64,000 nucleotides of DNA from Tropicimonas marinistellae (GCF_001509585.1 NZ_LNCI01000001.1:1-64000), one strand, 5' to 3'. Shown: positions 44,314-54,885, counted from the first letter of the stretch. Notes: generated by a model not told the origin, from the sequence alone. Program-made: numbers and translations.

Positions 44314-45102
44314 TCAGTAACTGCCGCTGCCGTTCTTCGGCATTCCGGCGCGCATTTTTCCGAGTACCTGCTGGGAACCCGCAGCCATCAACCGGGCGTC
44401 AGAGGAAATGGTGACGAACTGGAACCCCATCTCGATCCGCTTCAGGGCGTACTCCGGCGTCCCGTTGTGGCAGCCGGCGACCTTGCCCGCTTCCTTCGCC
44501 TTGCGCACGATGAGCTCGATTGCCTCGGCAACGGGTGGGTCCACATCGTCAAAGGTCGGTGTGCAGCCAAGGGCAAGGGACAGGTCGGACGGACCGATGT
44601 AGACCGCGTCGAGCTCCGGAACGCTGAGGATTTCCTCAAGGTTGTCGAGGCCCTGCCTCGTCTCGATCATCGCGAAGGTCACGATGGTCTCGTCCGCGTG
44701 CTGGGGATAGTCCGGACCACCGTAGAGCAGGCCCCGGATTGGTCCGAAGCTGCGGGTGCCATTGGGCGGGTAGTGGGTGTAGCTCACGAGGTTTTCGGCA
44801 TCTTCGGCGCTGTTGATCATTGGGCAGATTACTGCGTAGGCGCCGGCGTCCAACGTCTTCATCAGATGGGCCGGGTCTAGCCAGGGTACGCGCGCCATTG
44901 GAACAGTATCGGTCGTTGAAATCGCCTGGAACATCGACACTGCGGCCTGATAATCCACGACACCATGCTGGATGTCGACGGTGAGTGTGTCCCATCCCTG
45001 GTGGGCCATCGTCTCGGCAGAGAAGCCGCTGGGCACGGCCAGCCAACCGTTAACGGCGGCGTCGCCGCGGGCCCAGATCTCGCGAAGTCTGTTGGGGCGC
45101 AT
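44314..45102 (-). CDS. garL: HpcH/HpaI aldolase, probable 5-keto-4-deoxy-glucarate aldolase (GarL-like)
   Basis: 262 residues of the class II HpcH/HpaI pyruvate aldolases. Features are W-D-T-L-T-V-D-I-Q-H-G-V-V-D (metal-binding and catalytic histidine), the R-V-P-W loop, F-A-M-I-E-T (metal ligand glutamate) and Y-I-G-P-S-D-L-S (metal ligand aspartate). The sequence resembles both HpaI and GarL; placement between glucarate dehydratase and tartronate semialdehyde reductase favours cleavage of 5-keto-4-deoxy-D-glucarate to pyruvate and tartronate semialdehyde. Confidence 0.85.
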   Translation of the reverse strand: MRPNRLREIWARGDAAVNGWLAVPSGFSAETMAHQGWDTLTVDIQHGVVDYQAAVSMFQAISTTDTVPMARVPWLDPAHLMKTLDAGAYAVICPMINSAEDAENLVSYTHYPPNGTRSFGPIRGLLYGGPDYPQHADETIVTFAMIETRQGLDNLEEILSVPELDAVYIGPSDLSLALGCTPTFDDVDPPVAEAIELIVRKAKEAGKVAGCHNGTPEYALKRIEMGFQFVTISSDARLMAAGSQQVLGKMRAGMPKNGSGSY

Positions 45103-45114
45103 GGTGTCTCCTCC

Positions 45115-46464
45115 TTATCGGACCAGGCAGGGGCGCTTGTTGTCGAATGTCCAGTTTGGGATCAGGAATTGCATCGCGGCAGCATCGTCGCGCGCGCCCA
45201 GCCCCTTCTTCTTGTAGAGTTGGTGAGCCGCCTCGATCCGGTTCATATCGGGCTCGATACCGAGGCCCGGACGCTCCGAGACCTTCACCATCGAGTTAAC
45301 GATTCTCGGCGGCTCCTTTGTGAGCTGCTGGCCGTCCTGCCAGATCCAGTGGGTGTCGAGCGAGGCGATCTCGCCCGGGGCCGCGGCGCCGGCATGGGTG
45401 AACATCGCCAGCGAGATGTCGAAGTGGTTGTTGGAATGCGAGCCCCAAGTCAGCCCCCAATCCCGGCACATCTGTGCGACGCGGACGGTGCCGGCCATGG
45501 TCCAGAAATGCGGGTCCGCCAGCGGGATGTCGACCGATTGCAACAGGATCGAGTGGCCCATCTGGCGCCAATCGGTTGCCACCATGTTGGTCGCGGTCCT
45601 GAGGCCTGTGGCGCGGCGGAATTCGGCCATGATCTCGCGGCCCGAATAGCCTTCTTCCGCGCCGCAGGGATCCTCGGCATAGGCAAGGATGTCGTCCCGC
45701 CCTTTGCAGAGCGCGATCGCCTCCTCGAGCGACCAGGCGCCGTTCGGGTCGATGTTGACAGCGGCCTCGGGGAAGCGATGCTTCAGGGCTTCGATGGCCA
45801 GCATCTCGTCCTCGCCTGCCAGCACGCCGCCCTTGAGCTTAAACTCGGTGAAACCGTAGCGCGCCTCGGCGGCTTCGGCGAGACGCACCACCGCCTCGGG
45901 CGTCAGCGCTTGTTCATTGCGCAGCCGGTCCCAGTCGTCGGCAGCAGAGCTCTCATCGCGATAATCCAGCGTCGTCTTCGTCCGGTCGCCGACATAGAAT
46001 AGATAACCGAGCATTCGGACCGCATTGCGTTGCTGTCCTTCGCCGAGCAGGGCCGCGACCGGCAGGTCGAGGAACTGGCCCAGAAGGTCCAGCATGGCGG
46101 CCTCGACGGCGGTAACGGCATGGATCGTGGTGCGGAGGTCAAAGGTTTGAAGTCCGCGCCCACTGGCATCCCGGTCGGCAAACTCCCGTCGCATTGCGTT
46201 GAGCGCCGCATTGTAATCGCCGATACCTCGCCCGACGATGAGGGGAATGGCATCCTCGAGCGTCTGGCGGATCTTCTCGCCGCCGGGAACTTCTCCGAGG
46301 CCCGTATGGCCGGCGGAATCGGACAGGATGACGATGTTGCGAGTGAAGTATGGGCCATGTGCGCCGCTAAGATTGAGCAGCATGCTGTCGCGTCCGGCAA
46401 CCGGGACCACGCGCATTGACGTAACTTGCGGAAGGTCTCCCTTTGCGGTCTTGATCTCGGCCAT
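45115..46464 (-). CDS. gudD: Glucarate dehydratase (GudD, enolase superfamily)
   Basis: 449 residues, the family's size. Features include the N-terminal cap with G-E-V-P-G-G-E, the catalytic K-L-K-G-G (Lys-x-Lys), metal ligands in [14 protein letters not shown] and the N-M-V-A-T-D stretch, and the catalytic histidine in [10 protein letters not shown]. It removes water from D-glucarate to give 5-keto-4-deoxyglucarate. First gene of a leftward operon with the aldolase (12-bp gap), reductase and kinase. A candidate GntR half-site lies 78 bp upstream. Confidence 0.96.
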   Translation of the reverse strand: MAEIKTAKGDLPQVTSMRVVPVAGRDSMLLNLSGAHGPYFTRNIVILSDSAGHTGLGEVPGGEKIRQTLEDAIPLIVGRGIGDYNAALNAMRREFADRDASGRGLQTFDLRTTIHAVTAVEAAMLDLLGQFLDLPVAALLGEGQQRNAVRMLGYLFYVGDRTKTTLDYRDESSAADDWDRLRNEQALTPEAVVRLAEAAEARYGFTEFKLKGGVLAGEDEMLAIEALKHRFPEAAVNIDPNGAWSLEEAIALCKGRDDILAYAEDPCGAEEGYSGREIMAEFRRATGLRTATNMVATDWRQMGHSILLQSVDIPLADPHFWTMAGTVRVAQMCRDWGLTWGSHSNNHFDISLAMFTHAGAAAPGEIASLDTHWIWQDGQQLTKEPPRIVNSMVKVSERPGLGIEPDMNRIEAAHQLYKKKGLGARDDAAAMQFLIPNWTFDNKRPCLVR

Positions 46465-46541
46465 TTCGTTGTCCTCATCCGCTTGGGCGCATGCGGTAGT
46501 TGGTATTGGTCATCTGCCGATGCATAATTTGTTCCTAAGTC

Positions 46542-46550
46542 ATCATACAA
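46542..46550 (-). promoter_or_regulatory. Candidate GntR site upstream of gudD
   Basis: ATCATACAA here is the exact reverse complement of TTGTATGAT at 47608-47616, the divergent promoter of the GntR regulator and the tct operon. TTGTATGAT-like words are typical half-sites of FadR-type regulators. Confidence 0.55.
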
Positions 46551-46673
46551 ATTTTTGCAACAATAGATTCGCCAGTTCATCATGGCGTCAGCGCACGTTG
46601 GGGCGGCGGCGGTCAGCGTGAGCGTGGGCCGACGTGGGTGAGCTCGGATTGTGGCGAGGCGTTATGACGGGTG

Positions 46674-47417
46674 TCAGGTCTTGCGTCGGAGCAGGGCCCT
46701 GTACCGCGCCTGGCTGCTGCGCAAATGGTCACGCATTGCTGCGCGCGCACCCTCTTCGTCGCCTTCGAGTATGGCGTCCACGATGGCCTCGTGCTGACTG
46801 CAAAGGATGCCCACGTAGTCTGCTAGCTCCGCTTCGGTCGGGTCAGTTTCCAACGTGCGGCGCGGAATTGAGTCGGGGCCGATGAGAGACAGGAACTCGG
46901 GAAAGCGCGCGTTGTTTGCGGCCTCGGCAATTGCCAGATGGAGCGCGAAGTCGGCAGCAATGGTGTTTTCGCCGGCCTCGGCTGCAGCACAGAAATCGTG
47001 AAAGGCGTCAATGATCTTCCCTTCTTGCGCGGGAGAGCGCCTTACCGCCGCCAAGGCCGCGGATTCGCATTCCACGGCTGTTCGAATCTCAAGGATCTCC
47101 AGCATTGATGACACGCGGCTGGGGTCCACGTCCTGGAATGGGAGAAGGCTGGTCCGCTCGGGGGCGAGGACATAGACCCCGGATCCCTGCCGGGAGTCGA
47201 CGAGGCCGTCGGCCCGCAGAGACGCGATTGCCTCCCGAACCACTGTGCGACTCACGGAGAACTCGCTGGTCAGGCGCGCCTCGCTTGGCAGCTTGTCGCC
47301 TGGTTCGTATTTTCCTGCATTGATCTGGTCGAGGAGATTTGCGCGAACTTTCGCCGCAAGGGTCCGGCGCCCATTGGTCGCAGTCGGTTCGTCCAGATCC
47401 TCGCGGGGTTCCGCCAT
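46674..47417 (-). CDS. GntR-family (FadR-type) regulator of glucarate/galactarate genes
   Basis: 247 residues. Winged HTH (about 18-85, with P-S-E-A-R-L-T-S-E-F-S-V-S-R-T-V-V-R-E-A) and an FCD effector domain with histidines in D-F-A-L-H-L-A-I-A and C-S-Q-H-E-A. It lies 209 bp upstream of gudD and divergent from the tctCBA-garD operon, so it can control both. The ATG at 47417 is chosen because the protein-like region begins there, with AAGG upstream. Confidence 0.92.
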   Translation of the reverse strand: MAEPREDLDEPTATNGRRTLAAKVRANLLDQINAGKYEPGDKLPSEARLTSEFSVSRTVVREAIASLRADGLVDSRQGSGVYVLAPERTSLLPFQDVDPSRVSSMLEILEIRTAVECESAALAAVRRSPAQEGKIIDAFHDFCAAAEAGENTIAADFALHLAIAEAANNARFPEFLSLIGPDSIPRRTLETDPTEAELADYVGILCSQHEAIVDAILEGDEEGARAAMRDHLRSSQARYRALLRRKT

Positions 47418-47806
47418 GAGTGTGTTTGCCTTTCGGGGTATTTCTGTGCGGCTGGCCAATTTCTTACCTGTTCTACGACTTTGCGTCGAGGTCCCGTCCG
47501 AACGGCGCTGTGATTTCGCTTCGCTGCGATTGGCGCCTGCCTTCTCTTTGTCTCCATCGTGCCTGGTGCATGAGTTCTCCCTCTGGCATTGAGGGTGCCA
47601 CTCAAAGTTGTATGATAAATATTGACCACGACGACGGCAAGAGATATGAGTTATCGCACAAGTTGTTTCGCGCAGGGCGGGGAGCGTGGCGGGTAAGTCG
47701 CGCGAACGGACGCGCTGCGCGGCAATCTGGAGGCCGGACCCAGCCGGTGCAGTCTGATGGAGGGACACACGCCGCGACGGTGGTGTCGTAGTAAAGGGAG
47801 ATCGGA
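47418..47806. other. Divergent promoter region of gntR and the tct-garD operon
   Basis: 389 bases. No gene supported. It holds TTGTATGAT at 47608-47616, midway between the two start codons (about 190 bp from each), in an AT-rich patch. Confidence 0.5.
47608..47616 (+). promoter_or_regulatory. Candidate GntR site in the gntR-tctC divergent promoter
   Basis: TTGTATGAT, identical as reverse complement to the word upstream of gudD (46542-46550), embedded in AGTTGTATGATAAAT. Confidence 0.55.
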
Positions 47807-48847
47807 ATGCTAAACAAACTCACTAAAACACTCTGCGTGGCCACGGCATGTGCCGTTGCAGCCATGCCGGTGCTTGCTGCCGACGGTCCGCTACGCGGCA
47901 ACCTGCGTGTGGTGATCGGCTCGAAGTCGACCGGCGGCGATACCTACCAGAACTCGAGCATCGTTGCCGAGGCGCTTGCCGAGAATATCGGTATAAACGT
48001 CAAGGTCGATGCCGTGGGCGCCAGCGAGGCCTTCAAGGTACTGAGCCGCGTCTCCAACGGTTCCGTCGTGATGATCTTCCACGACCAGTCCTATCTGGGC
48101 TGGCTGTACGGCGTGAAGGGATACGACAATATCTTCGAGGAATACACCGTCGGTCCGACCGTCGCGATCAACCCCGGCAATGCCTATGCGGTGCCGAAGA
48201 GCTCCCCCTACCAGAATATTGAGGACATCATCCAGGCCGCTGGCAAGGGTGAGAAAATCCGCGTGGCGATCCAGCCGGGCGGCGTGTCCGAGATCGGGTT
48301 CTCGGCGCTGAAGAATGCGGTCAAGCTTCGCTTCCCGGGCGCTGAGGAAAACATCGTCGCCGTGAACACCGGCGGACAATCCGACAAGAACCAGCTGCTG
48401 TTCGACGGCCAGGCCGACGTGATCAACGCCTCCGTTCAGGCCAATGAGCAATATACCCGCCTGCCGGAAGACGATCAGAAAGCAATGCGCTTCGTCTGGC
48501 TCACCGCGCGCAAGGAGACCATTGAACAGGCCAACCCCGAAGGCATGGGTGAGACCTCGCGCGAGGATCTGCTGGAATTCGTCACGCCGAACGCCTCCGT
48601 GACGCAGGACGGGACCAAGGACTTCACTTTCGACAAGGAGTTTTTCTTCCTTTACAACAAGGACATGGACCCGGCCATCGTCGAGCAGATCGATGCCAGC
48701 CTGAAGGAAATCTTCGATGCCGGCGCGATCCAGGAGACGCAGAAGAACTCCTTCTTCATTCCGAACTTCATGCCCTCGGCCGAAGCGCAGTCCTACTTGA
48801 TGGACAAGCGCGATCAGTATGAAGTGATCATCGAATCGATCCGTTGA
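47807..48847 (+). CDS. tctC: TTT transporter periplasmic binding protein (TctC family)
   Basis: 346 residues. The signal peptide (L-N-K-L-T-K-T, hydrophobic core, cleavage after V-L-A-A) leads into the TctC/Bug fold with R-V-V-I-G-S-K-S-T-G-G-D, the A-V-N-T-G-G-Q-S-D-K-N-Q loop and G-Q-A-D-V-I-N. It binds a dicarboxylate in the periplasm for the TctA/TctB permease. First gene of the operon ending in galactarate dehydratase, so the ligand is probably galactarate and/or glucarate. GGGAG precedes the start. Confidence 0.9.
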   Translation: MLNKLTKTLCVATACAVAAMPVLAADGPLRGNLRVVIGSKSTGGDTYQNSSIVAEALAENIGINVKVDAVGASEAFKVLSRVSNGSVVMIFHDQSYLGWLYGVKGYDNIFEEYTVGPTVAINPGNAYAVPKSSPYQNIEDIIQAAGKGEKIRVAIQPGGVSEIGFSALKNAVKLRFPGAEENIVAVNTGGQSDKNQLLFDGQADVINASVQANEQYTRLPEDDQKAMRFVWLTARKETIEQANPEGMGETSREDLLEFVTPNASVTQDGTKDFTFDKEFFFLYNKDMDPAIVEQIDASLKEIFDAGAIQETQKNSFFIPNFMPSAEAQSYLMDKRDQYEVIIESIR

Positions 48848-48862
48848 CGACATGATCCTTAC

Positions 48863-48887
48863 GGCCCCGCCACATGCGGGCGGGGCC
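48863..48887 (+). terminator. Intercistronic hairpin between tctC and tctB
   Basis: GGCCCCGCC, 7-nt loop, GGCGGGGCC: a perfect 9-bp stem 15 nt after the tctC stop. It is the third binding-protein gene in this window to be followed by such a structure (also after dctP and the ABC binding protein). Confidence 0.7.
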
Positions 48888-48943
48888 ACTCCACTTCGGC
48901 GGGCCGCCGAAAACTCAAGCAGGACCATCGGGAGGAGTCCGGC

Positions 48944-49384
48944 ATGAATCAGGAATCCGACCCGTTCAGCATTGCGATAGACTTCCCCCAGTCGCATCTG
49001 TTTTTTCCGAACATCGTCCACTGGGTCCTTTTGATCCTGGCCCTTTCGATCGCGCTCGTGCATGGGCGCGAGATCATCCACCATGTCCAGGGATGGGCCG
49101 AGAGCTATCGCGAACACGGGCTCGACTATGATCGCCTCCGCCTGTTTGGAACGCTCGGACTCGTCATCGCCTATTTTCTGCTGATGAACTGGGTCGGACA
49201 GCTCTTCCCGAATACCGGTATGGGTTTCCTGCTGGTCTCGATGCCCTTCATGGCGCTCCTGTCACTGCTCTACGTGCACGACATCAACCGCAAGAAGGTC
49301 CTGATCATCCTCGCCAACGCGATCATCGCCCCCTTCATGGCCTGGTACGTGCTGGCGCAACTCTTCTTCATCACCCTCCCCTGA
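48944..49384 (+). CDS. tctB: TTT transporter small permease (TctB family)
   Basis: 146 residues with about four hydrophobic segments (25-43, 65-83, 92-110, 120-142). Low sequence conservation is normal for TctB; identity rests on size, topology and position between tctC and tctA. GGAGGAG lies upstream. Confidence 0.85.
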   Translation: MNQESDPFSIAIDFPQSHLFFPNIVHWVLLILALSIALVHGREIIHHVQGWAESYREHGLDYDRLRLFGTLGLVIAYFLLMNWVGQLFPNTGMGFLLVSMPFMALLSLLYVHDINRKKVLIILANAIIAPFMAWYVLAQLFFITLP

Positions 49385-49407
49385 ACGCGGACTGACGGGA
49401 CCGATCC

Positions 49408-50913
49408 ATGGAAATTCTCTCTCTCCTCTCCCCGATGTTCTTCTTGCTGGTGATGTTTGGCGTTCTCGTCGGGATCATCTTCGGTGCCATTCCCGGTATG
49501 ACCGCAACCATGGCAGTGGCCGTCTGCCTGCCGATGACGTACGGGCTCGACCTTACCAACGGGTTGGCGCTGCTACTGGGGCTTTATGTTGGTGGAATCT
49601 CCGGCGGCCTCGTGCCGGCCATCCTGCTGAATATACCTGGCACGCCATCGTCGATAACAACGACCTTTGACGGCTACCCGATGACTCAAAAAGGGCTGGG
49701 CGAACAGGCGCTAAAGACGGGCATCACCGCCTCGCTCTTCGGCGGGCTGTTCTCTGCGCTGGTCCTGTTCCTCTTCGCGCCTACGCTGGCGGATTTCGCC
49801 ATCAAGTTTTCCTATATCGAGAAATTCCTGATTATCCTCTTCGCGCTGACGGTTATTGCCTCCCTGTCGAAACGACTTCTGGTCGGGCTGTTCAGCGGCG
49901 CGCTCGGAATCTGGTTCAGCCTGATCGGCACCTATGACATCTCGGTGGGCGGCAATGGCGAATACCGGCTGATGCCGGAATTCCTCGTCGACTATCTCGA
50001 AAGCGGCTTCTCGCTCCTGCCGGTGCTGATCGGCATGTTCGGTCTCGGCACAATCCTGCAGGAGGCCGAGAAGGGCGTCCGCGAGGAGGCCGTCGACAGC
50101 GTGAAATTCCAGAAGGGCGCGGCCTTCTCCTTTTCTGTCTTCAAGGGCCAGTTCGTGAACCTGACGCGCTCGGGGGCGATAGGCACCTTCGTTGGCATGT
50201 TGCCGGGGGTCGGAGGCTCCGCTGCGTCGGTGCTCTCCTACACCCAGCAGAAGAACTTCTCGAAGGAGCCGGAGAAACTCGGCAAAGGTGCGCCGGAGGG
50301 CGTCATCGCCTCGGAGTCCGCCAACAATGGCCTGACCGGGGGGGCGTTGATCCCGCTCCTGTCGCTCGGCATCCCCGGTGACAGCACCACGGCTGTTCTG
50401 ATCGGCGCCTTCACCCTTCAGGGCATCCAGCTAGGTCCCCTCTTCATTGGCGAGAATCTGGACACGTGGAACGTGATGATGGTCGCCGTCATCTTCGCCA
50501 ATATCGTGATGTTCACCATCATGTTCTTCGCCATCCGCCATATCGCCAAGGTGGTAACGGTGCCGAAATACCTGCTCTATCCGGGCATCCTGATGATGTG
50601 CGTGGTCGGCGCCTACGCGATCAACTATGGCGTGATGTTCGATGTCTGGACGCTCCTCATCTTCGGTGTGTTCGCCTGGCTCGGGCAGAAGGTCGGATTG
50701 GAGGTCGCGCCCTTCATCATCGGCTTCATTCTCGGCGGGCAGGCCGAGGTCTACTTCGTGAAGAGCCTCGAAAGCTTCGGCACGCTCACGATCTTCTTCA
50801 CCAAAAGCCCGATTGCGATCTTCCTCTGGGGTCTGATCGTAATCTCCGTGGCCTATTCGGTTCATCATACGGTCCGGGCCATGCGGCGGAAGAACGGCGG
50901 ATCCGGCGTATGA
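49408..50913 (+). CDS. tctA: TTT transporter large permease (TctA family)
   Basis: 501 residues with about a dozen membrane segments and the family glycine/proline motifs G-A-I-P-G-M-T-A near the N terminus, [19 protein letters not shown], and [12 protein letters not shown]. It performs the transport step with TctB. Its stop overlaps the garD start (ATGA), which ties transport to galactarate dehydration. Confidence 0.95.
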   Translation: MEILSLLSPMFFLLVMFGVLVGIIFGAIPGMTATMAVAVCLPMTYGLDLTNGLALLLGLYVGGISGGLVPAILLNIPGTPSSITTTFDGYPMTQKGLGEQALKTGITASLFGGLFSALVLFLFAPTLADFAIKFSYIEKFLIILFALTVIASLSKRLLVGLFSGALGIWFSLIGTYDISVGGNGEYRLMPEFLVDYLESGFSLLPVLIGMFGLGTILQEAEKGVREEAVDSVKFQKGAAFSFSVFKGQFVNLTRSGAIGTFVGMLPGVGGSAASVLSYTQQKNFSKEPEKLGKGAPEGVIASESANNGLTGGALIPLLSLGIPGDSTTAVLIGAFTLQGIQLGPLFIGENLDTWNVMMVAVIFANIVMFTIMFFAIRHIAKVVTVPKYLLYPGILMMCVVGAYAINYGVMFDVWTLLIFGVFAWLGQKVGLEVAPFIIGFILGGQAEVYFVKSLESFGTLTIFFTKSPIAIFLWGLIVISVAYSVHHTVRAMRRKNGGSGV

Positions 50914-52439
50914 ATGACGATCCCATTCCGGCGCTGAAGATCCACGGTGCCGACAACGTATCGGTCGTGTTGACAGAAGGCGGGCTCAAGGCCGGCGCGG
51001 TTTTGGACGACGGCACGGAGTTGCGCGAGGCGGTTCCCTTCGGTCACAAGGTTGCGCTGAAGGACATTCCCCGTGGCGGCGCGATCACCCGTTATGGCGT
51101 GACCATCGGGGTCGCCTCGGAAGACCTGCCGCACGGCGCCTGGGTCAATGAACACCGCATCAGCCTGCCGGATGCGCCCACGTTGGAGGACCTTCCGCCG
51201 CCGGCGCCACAACCGGACGCGCCCGCGCCGCTGGAGGGCTACACTTTCGAAGGTTATCGGAATGCCGATGGCAGTGTCGGCACGCGGAACATCCTCGCCA
51301 TTTCGACCAGTGTGCAATGCGTTGCCGGCGTGGTCGATCACGTGGTGGATCGGGTGACGAAAGACCTGCTGCCGCGCTACCCGAATGTCGATGGCGTTGT
51401 GGCGCTCAACCATGCCTATGGCTGTGGCGTGGCGATTAACGCGCCCGACGCCGTGATACCCATCCGCACCGTGCAGAACTTGGCGAAGAATCCGAACTTC
51501 GGCGGCGAGGTAATGGTGATTGGGCTAGGTTGCGAGAAGCTTAGGCCCGAATGGCTCCTGCCCGAAGGCGATCCCTCGGCCTCGATGCTCACCTTGCAGG
51601 ATCCGTCTCTCATCGGCTTCTCGGCAATGATCGAGGCGATACTTGAGCAGGCCGAGGCGCATCTTGAACGGTTGAACCGCAGGACGCGCGTGACCTGCCC
51701 AGCCTCCGAGCTTGTGGTTGGCGTGCAATGCGGCGGCAGCGACGCCTTTTCCGGCGTCACCGCCAACCCGGTGATCGGTTGCGCGGCCGATCTGATCGTG
51801 CGGGCAGGCGGTTCGGTCATGTTCTCGGAAGTGACCGAGGTTCGTGACGCCGTGCATCTGCTGGCCCCCCGCTGTTCGGACGAAGAAGTTTTGTCTGCGC
51901 TGGCGCGCGAAATGGCCTGGTACGACGCATACCTCGCCCGAGGCGGGGCAGACCGCAGCGCGAATACGACACCCGGCAACAAGGCCGGCGGGCTTTCCGG
52001 AATCGTCGAAAAATCGCTTGGTTCAGTCGCGAAATCGGGAAGCAGTCCACTCGTGGATGTCATCGGTCCGGGGGAGCGCATTCGCCGAAAGGGCCTGACA
52101 TTTGCTGCCACACCAGCAGGGGATTTCGTGTGTGGAACGCTGCAACTCGCTGCCGGAATGAACCTGCATGTCTTTTCCACCGGACGTGGCACGCCCTACA
52201 ACCTTCCCGCGGCGCCGACCGTCAAGGTCGTCACCAATTCCGCGCGTGCCGAGCGCTGGTTCGATCTGGTGGACCTCGATACCGGAACTGCCGCCACCGG
52301 TGAGGCAACGATCGAGGCGCTTGGTATGGAGCTTTTCAAGCTCATCTTGGATACGGCCAGCGGCAAGCGGACTACCGCAGCAGACAGGCTCGGAATCGTC
52401 AACGATCTCGTGCTTTTCAATCCCGCGCCCGTCACCTGA
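50910..52439 (+). CDS. garD: Galactarate/altronate dehydratase family protein (GarD-like)
   Basis: 509 residues. An N-terminal SAF domain (about 1-85) precedes the UxaA/GarD catalytic region with [25 protein letters not shown] and [15 protein letters not shown], containing the conserved cysteine, histidine and aspartate. The substrate could be galactarate or altronate; co-transcription with a dicarboxylate transporter and a nearby gudD, aldolase and reductase favours galactarate. The product joins the glucarate pathway. It ends 13 bp before a convergent sulfotransferase gene. Confidence 0.9.
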   Translation: MNDDPIPALKIHGADNVSVVLTEGGLKAGAVLDDGTELREAVPFGHKVALKDIPRGGAITRYGVTIGVASEDLPHGAWVNEHRISLPDAPTLEDLPPPAPQPDAPAPLEGYTFEGYRNADGSVGTRNILAISTSVQCVAGVVDHVVDRVTKDLLPRYPNVDGVVALNHAYGCGVAINAPDAVIPIRTVQNLAKNPNFGGEVMVIGLGCEKLRPEWLLPEGDPSASMLTLQDPSLIGFSAMIEAILEQAEAHLERLNRRTRVTCPASELVVGVQCGGSDAFSGVTANPVIGCAADLIVRAGGSVMFSEVTEVRDAVHLLAPRCSDEEVLSALAREMAWYDAYLARGGADRSANTTPGNKAGGLSGIVEKSLGSVAKSGSSPLVDVIGPGERIRRKGLTFAATPAGDFVCGTLQLAAGMNLHVFSTGRGTPYNLPAAPTVKVVTNSARAERWFDLVDLDTGTAATGEATIEALGMELFKLILDTASGKRTTAADRLGIVNDLVLFNPAPVT

Positions 52440-52452
52440 GCCGAGGAGGGTA

Positions 52453-53493
52453 TCAAGGTGTTTGATTGGCGAACCGGAACAAGAGATCGGTGCCGATTGC
52501 GGCAATTGCATCGCGGTCAACGTCCGAGAAACCCGCGCCGTCTGGGCTTTCTACCGGCTTGGCAGGAAAGAGTTCGGCACGGTTTGGGAAGTACTTTCTT
52601 CTGACCAAATCGTTGTGCTCGGCATTGGCGCTCCGAATCCAGCTGATCTGTTGCGGCCAAAGGCGCAGCTTGGGCTTGCCCACGGACCATTCCGACAATG
52701 TTCGTTCCACCTGGTACTGGAGCCCGTTGTCGTCACCAGCGTCGCGAACGCGCGCTCTTTGATTAAAGCGGCGCAGGAAGAACGCGGCTTGCGGCGAAAG
52801 CGATTCATTTTCGCGTTCGGGCCTCGACAGTCCGTCGGGGTCGAACCCGACCGCCGAAGCGAAATCGTCGATGAGATCGCCGTTGACCATGGCGTCGCGT
52901 TCCATCAGCCGCAATGAGAAGCGATCGTGGCCGACGATCCCTGTCCAGAGGTCCGCCTTGACGCCGAAGTTGTGCTTGCCGTTCTTCTTGATGAACTTCT
53001 CTAGGTGGGCCTCACTGCCGGACCGTAATTCCTGTGAATACCGGCTGAGTAGCCAATCCTCCTGGCGGCGAATGTACTGAACGTATCGAACATCGTCGAA
53101 GATCTCCCGCATCCAGTCGTCGAGCGCCGCGACATGCTCGGGCTTGTGGGTCCAGGCGCCGATGTGCTCGGAAGAGATCACATAGGTGTCTTCGGTTCGG
53201 GCTTCGAGGGCGCGGAGGAAATCCTCCTCGTACTGGCGCGCGAAGTCAGCTTGGGCCGCGACGTCGATCAGCCCATAGGCGCGGGCCGTGAGATCGTAGG
53301 GCACAACTTTGCCGACCCTCGCGAACTGGCAGATACCGAATTCCAACTGGCTGTCCTGAGGTTCCACAACCGGGTTCGGAATGCGCTCGTAGGCGACGCC
53401 ACGCTCGGATAGCGCCGATGCGTTCTGGCGAAGAAACCTCTGGATCGATGTCGTTCCGGTTTTCGGGAGGCCCAGATGAATGACGACACGCAT
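52453..53493 (-). CDS. Sulfotransferase-like protein 1
   Basis: 346 residues. The N terminus V-I-H-L-G-L-P-K-T-G-T-T-S-I-Q matches the PAPS 5'-phosphosulfate loop, and Y-V-Q-Y-I-R-R-Q-E-D-W-L-L-S-R-Y-S-Q resembles the 3'-phosphate-binding arginine/serine motif (about 142-158). No signal peptide. It shares G-D-L-I-D/E-D-F and R/Q-K-Y-F-P with the next gene, so they are tandem paralogues. It would transfer sulfate to a carbohydrate or small molecule. AGGGA precedes the ATG at 53493. Confidence 0.85.
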   Translation of the reverse strand: MRVVIHLGLPKTGTTSIQRFLRQNASALSERGVAYERIPNPVVEPQDSQLEFGICQFARVGKVVPYDLTARAYGLIDVAAQADFARQYEEDFLRALEARTEDTYVISSEHIGAWTHKPEHVAALDDWMREIFDDVRYVQYIRRQEDWLLSRYSQELRSGSEAHLEKFIKKNGKHNFGVKADLWTGIVGHDRFSLRLMERDAMVNGDLIDDFASAVGFDPDGLSRPERENESLSPQAAFFLRRFNQRARVRDAGDDNGLQYQVERTLSEWSVGKPKLRLWPQQISWIRSANAEHNDLVRRKYFPNRAELFPAKPVESPDGAGFSDVDRDAIAAIGTDLLFRFANQTP

Positions 53494-53526
53494 CAGCGGT
53501 TCCCTGCCTGCACCCAATTCATGGGT

Positions 53527-54609
53527 CTATTCCTTCAGTTGCCCGACCATGGCACGCTTCATCTGCTTCCTTGTCAGCGGATCGATTTGGTTCAGCCGCA
53601 ACTCGATCAGGACGTCTGTCATGACATCCAGTGCCATGTCCAGTATTTTCCGCCGCGGCACGTTGGCGTCCTTGGGGGGGCGGTGCTCGAAGAGGACGTC
53701 GCGTTCGGGAAAGTACTTCTGACGGAAAGTCTCGTTGGTGTCGGCAACAGCGTTCTCCACGCGATTGCGTTGTTCCGGCGAAAGTGTCAGCTTTGGCCCG
53801 TCCGCGGACAATCGCATCACCGCTGCGAGCAGGTTGAACCGGAGCGGGTTTCGTCCGCCTTCACTGTGAACCTCCGGGATTTTCCGGTTGAGGGCCCGCA
53901 TGCATTCTGCTCCGGACGCCGTGAGTGCCTCGTTTACCCGTGGCGGTTGAGTCATGGGCGTTGGGTCGAACCCGCAGACAGCGCTGAAATCCTCGATCAA
54001 GTCACCGTTCTTGAGAAAAGTCTTGTCAAGAAGGCGCACCGTCAGCCTTTCCTTTCCGACGATGTCGGCCCATCGACTTGTCACGAGATCGATGTCCACG
54101 CGGCGCCCTCTGAGCTTTACGAAATTGTCGAGCGTTTGGGTGCTGCCGCGTTTGATGGACTCAGAGTACTGGCTCACGATGGAGTCTACGGGCGAGCGAA
54201 TATACAGGACGTAGCGCACGTCCGAGAAAACTTCCCGAAACATGCCGTCGACCGTCCGTATCAGGTCCGGGGTCTTGAGCCACGGCTCCATGTGCTCGCT
54301 GGAAAACAAGGCGACGTCTTCGGACCATCGGTTTGGGTAGTCTTCAAGCGCGACGATACCCTTGGTGGCGGAGTCGGATTGCTCCTCCAAGGTCCTTGCA
54401 TTGTAGTGCAGCCGCTGTTGCTGCCGGGGCAGCAGGGTTCCGGCTCGGGTCAGGGCCGCCAGAACATATTCGAACTGGCTCCCACGCCGTTTGACGTTTC
54501 GATGAAAGCGGAACCCCTGGTCGGCCAGCGCCAAGCGGTTCTGAAACAGGAACTCCTGGATCGAACTTGAACCGGCTTTCGGCATTCCAATATGGACAAT
54601 TGCCTTCAT
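53527..54609 (-). CDS. Sulfotransferase-like protein 2
   Basis: 360 residues. The phosphosulfate loop reads M-P-K-A-G-S-S-S-I-Q, a serine-rich variant of the K-x-G-T-T motif, and Y-V-L-Y-I-R-S-P-V-D-S-I-V-S-Q-Y-S-E is the second PAPS site. Clearly related to the neighbour at 52453-53493 (33-bp gap, same strand). GGAGAG precedes the ATG at 54609; an upstream in-frame extension to 54744 is arginine-rich and rejected. Confidence 0.85.
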   Translation of the reverse strand: MKAIVHIGMPKAGSSSIQEFLFQNRLALADQGFRFHRNVKRRGSQFEYVLAALTRAGTLLPRQQQRLHYNARTLEEQSDSATKGIVALEDYPNRWSEDVALFSSEHMEPWLKTPDLIRTVDGMFREVFSDVRYVLYIRSPVDSIVSQYSESIKRGSTQTLDNFVKLRGRRVDIDLVTSRWADIVGKERLTVRLLDKTFLKNGDLIEDFSAVCGFDPTPMTQPPRVNEALTASGAECMRALNRKIPEVHSEGGRNPLRFNLLAAVMRLSADGPKLTLSPEQRNRVENAVADTNETFRQKYFPERDVLFEHRPPKDANVPRRKILDMALDVMTDVLIELRLNQIDPLTRKQMKRAMVGQLKE

Positions 54610-54885
54610 CTCTCTCTCCGCAAGGTCGCGTGGACCGGTTCTGTGGATGCCCGCCGGTCTCCCATGCGAAAACACCCTTCCGATCCCACGGCAAGTGAAC
54701 GCGTATCTTCGGCGCTCCCCACGTGGATTGCCGGTCGCGCGCAATGTTGCTCAAGGTGTCGCCTGATGCAATCCGATTGGGCCGCGCTGCGTATCTTCGA
54801 CGACGGCGACAGCTTCGGGTGATTGCCGTTGCGCGTATCCACCAGGTCGCCCATGTCGCGATTGCAACAACTGCGACTGCTGGCG

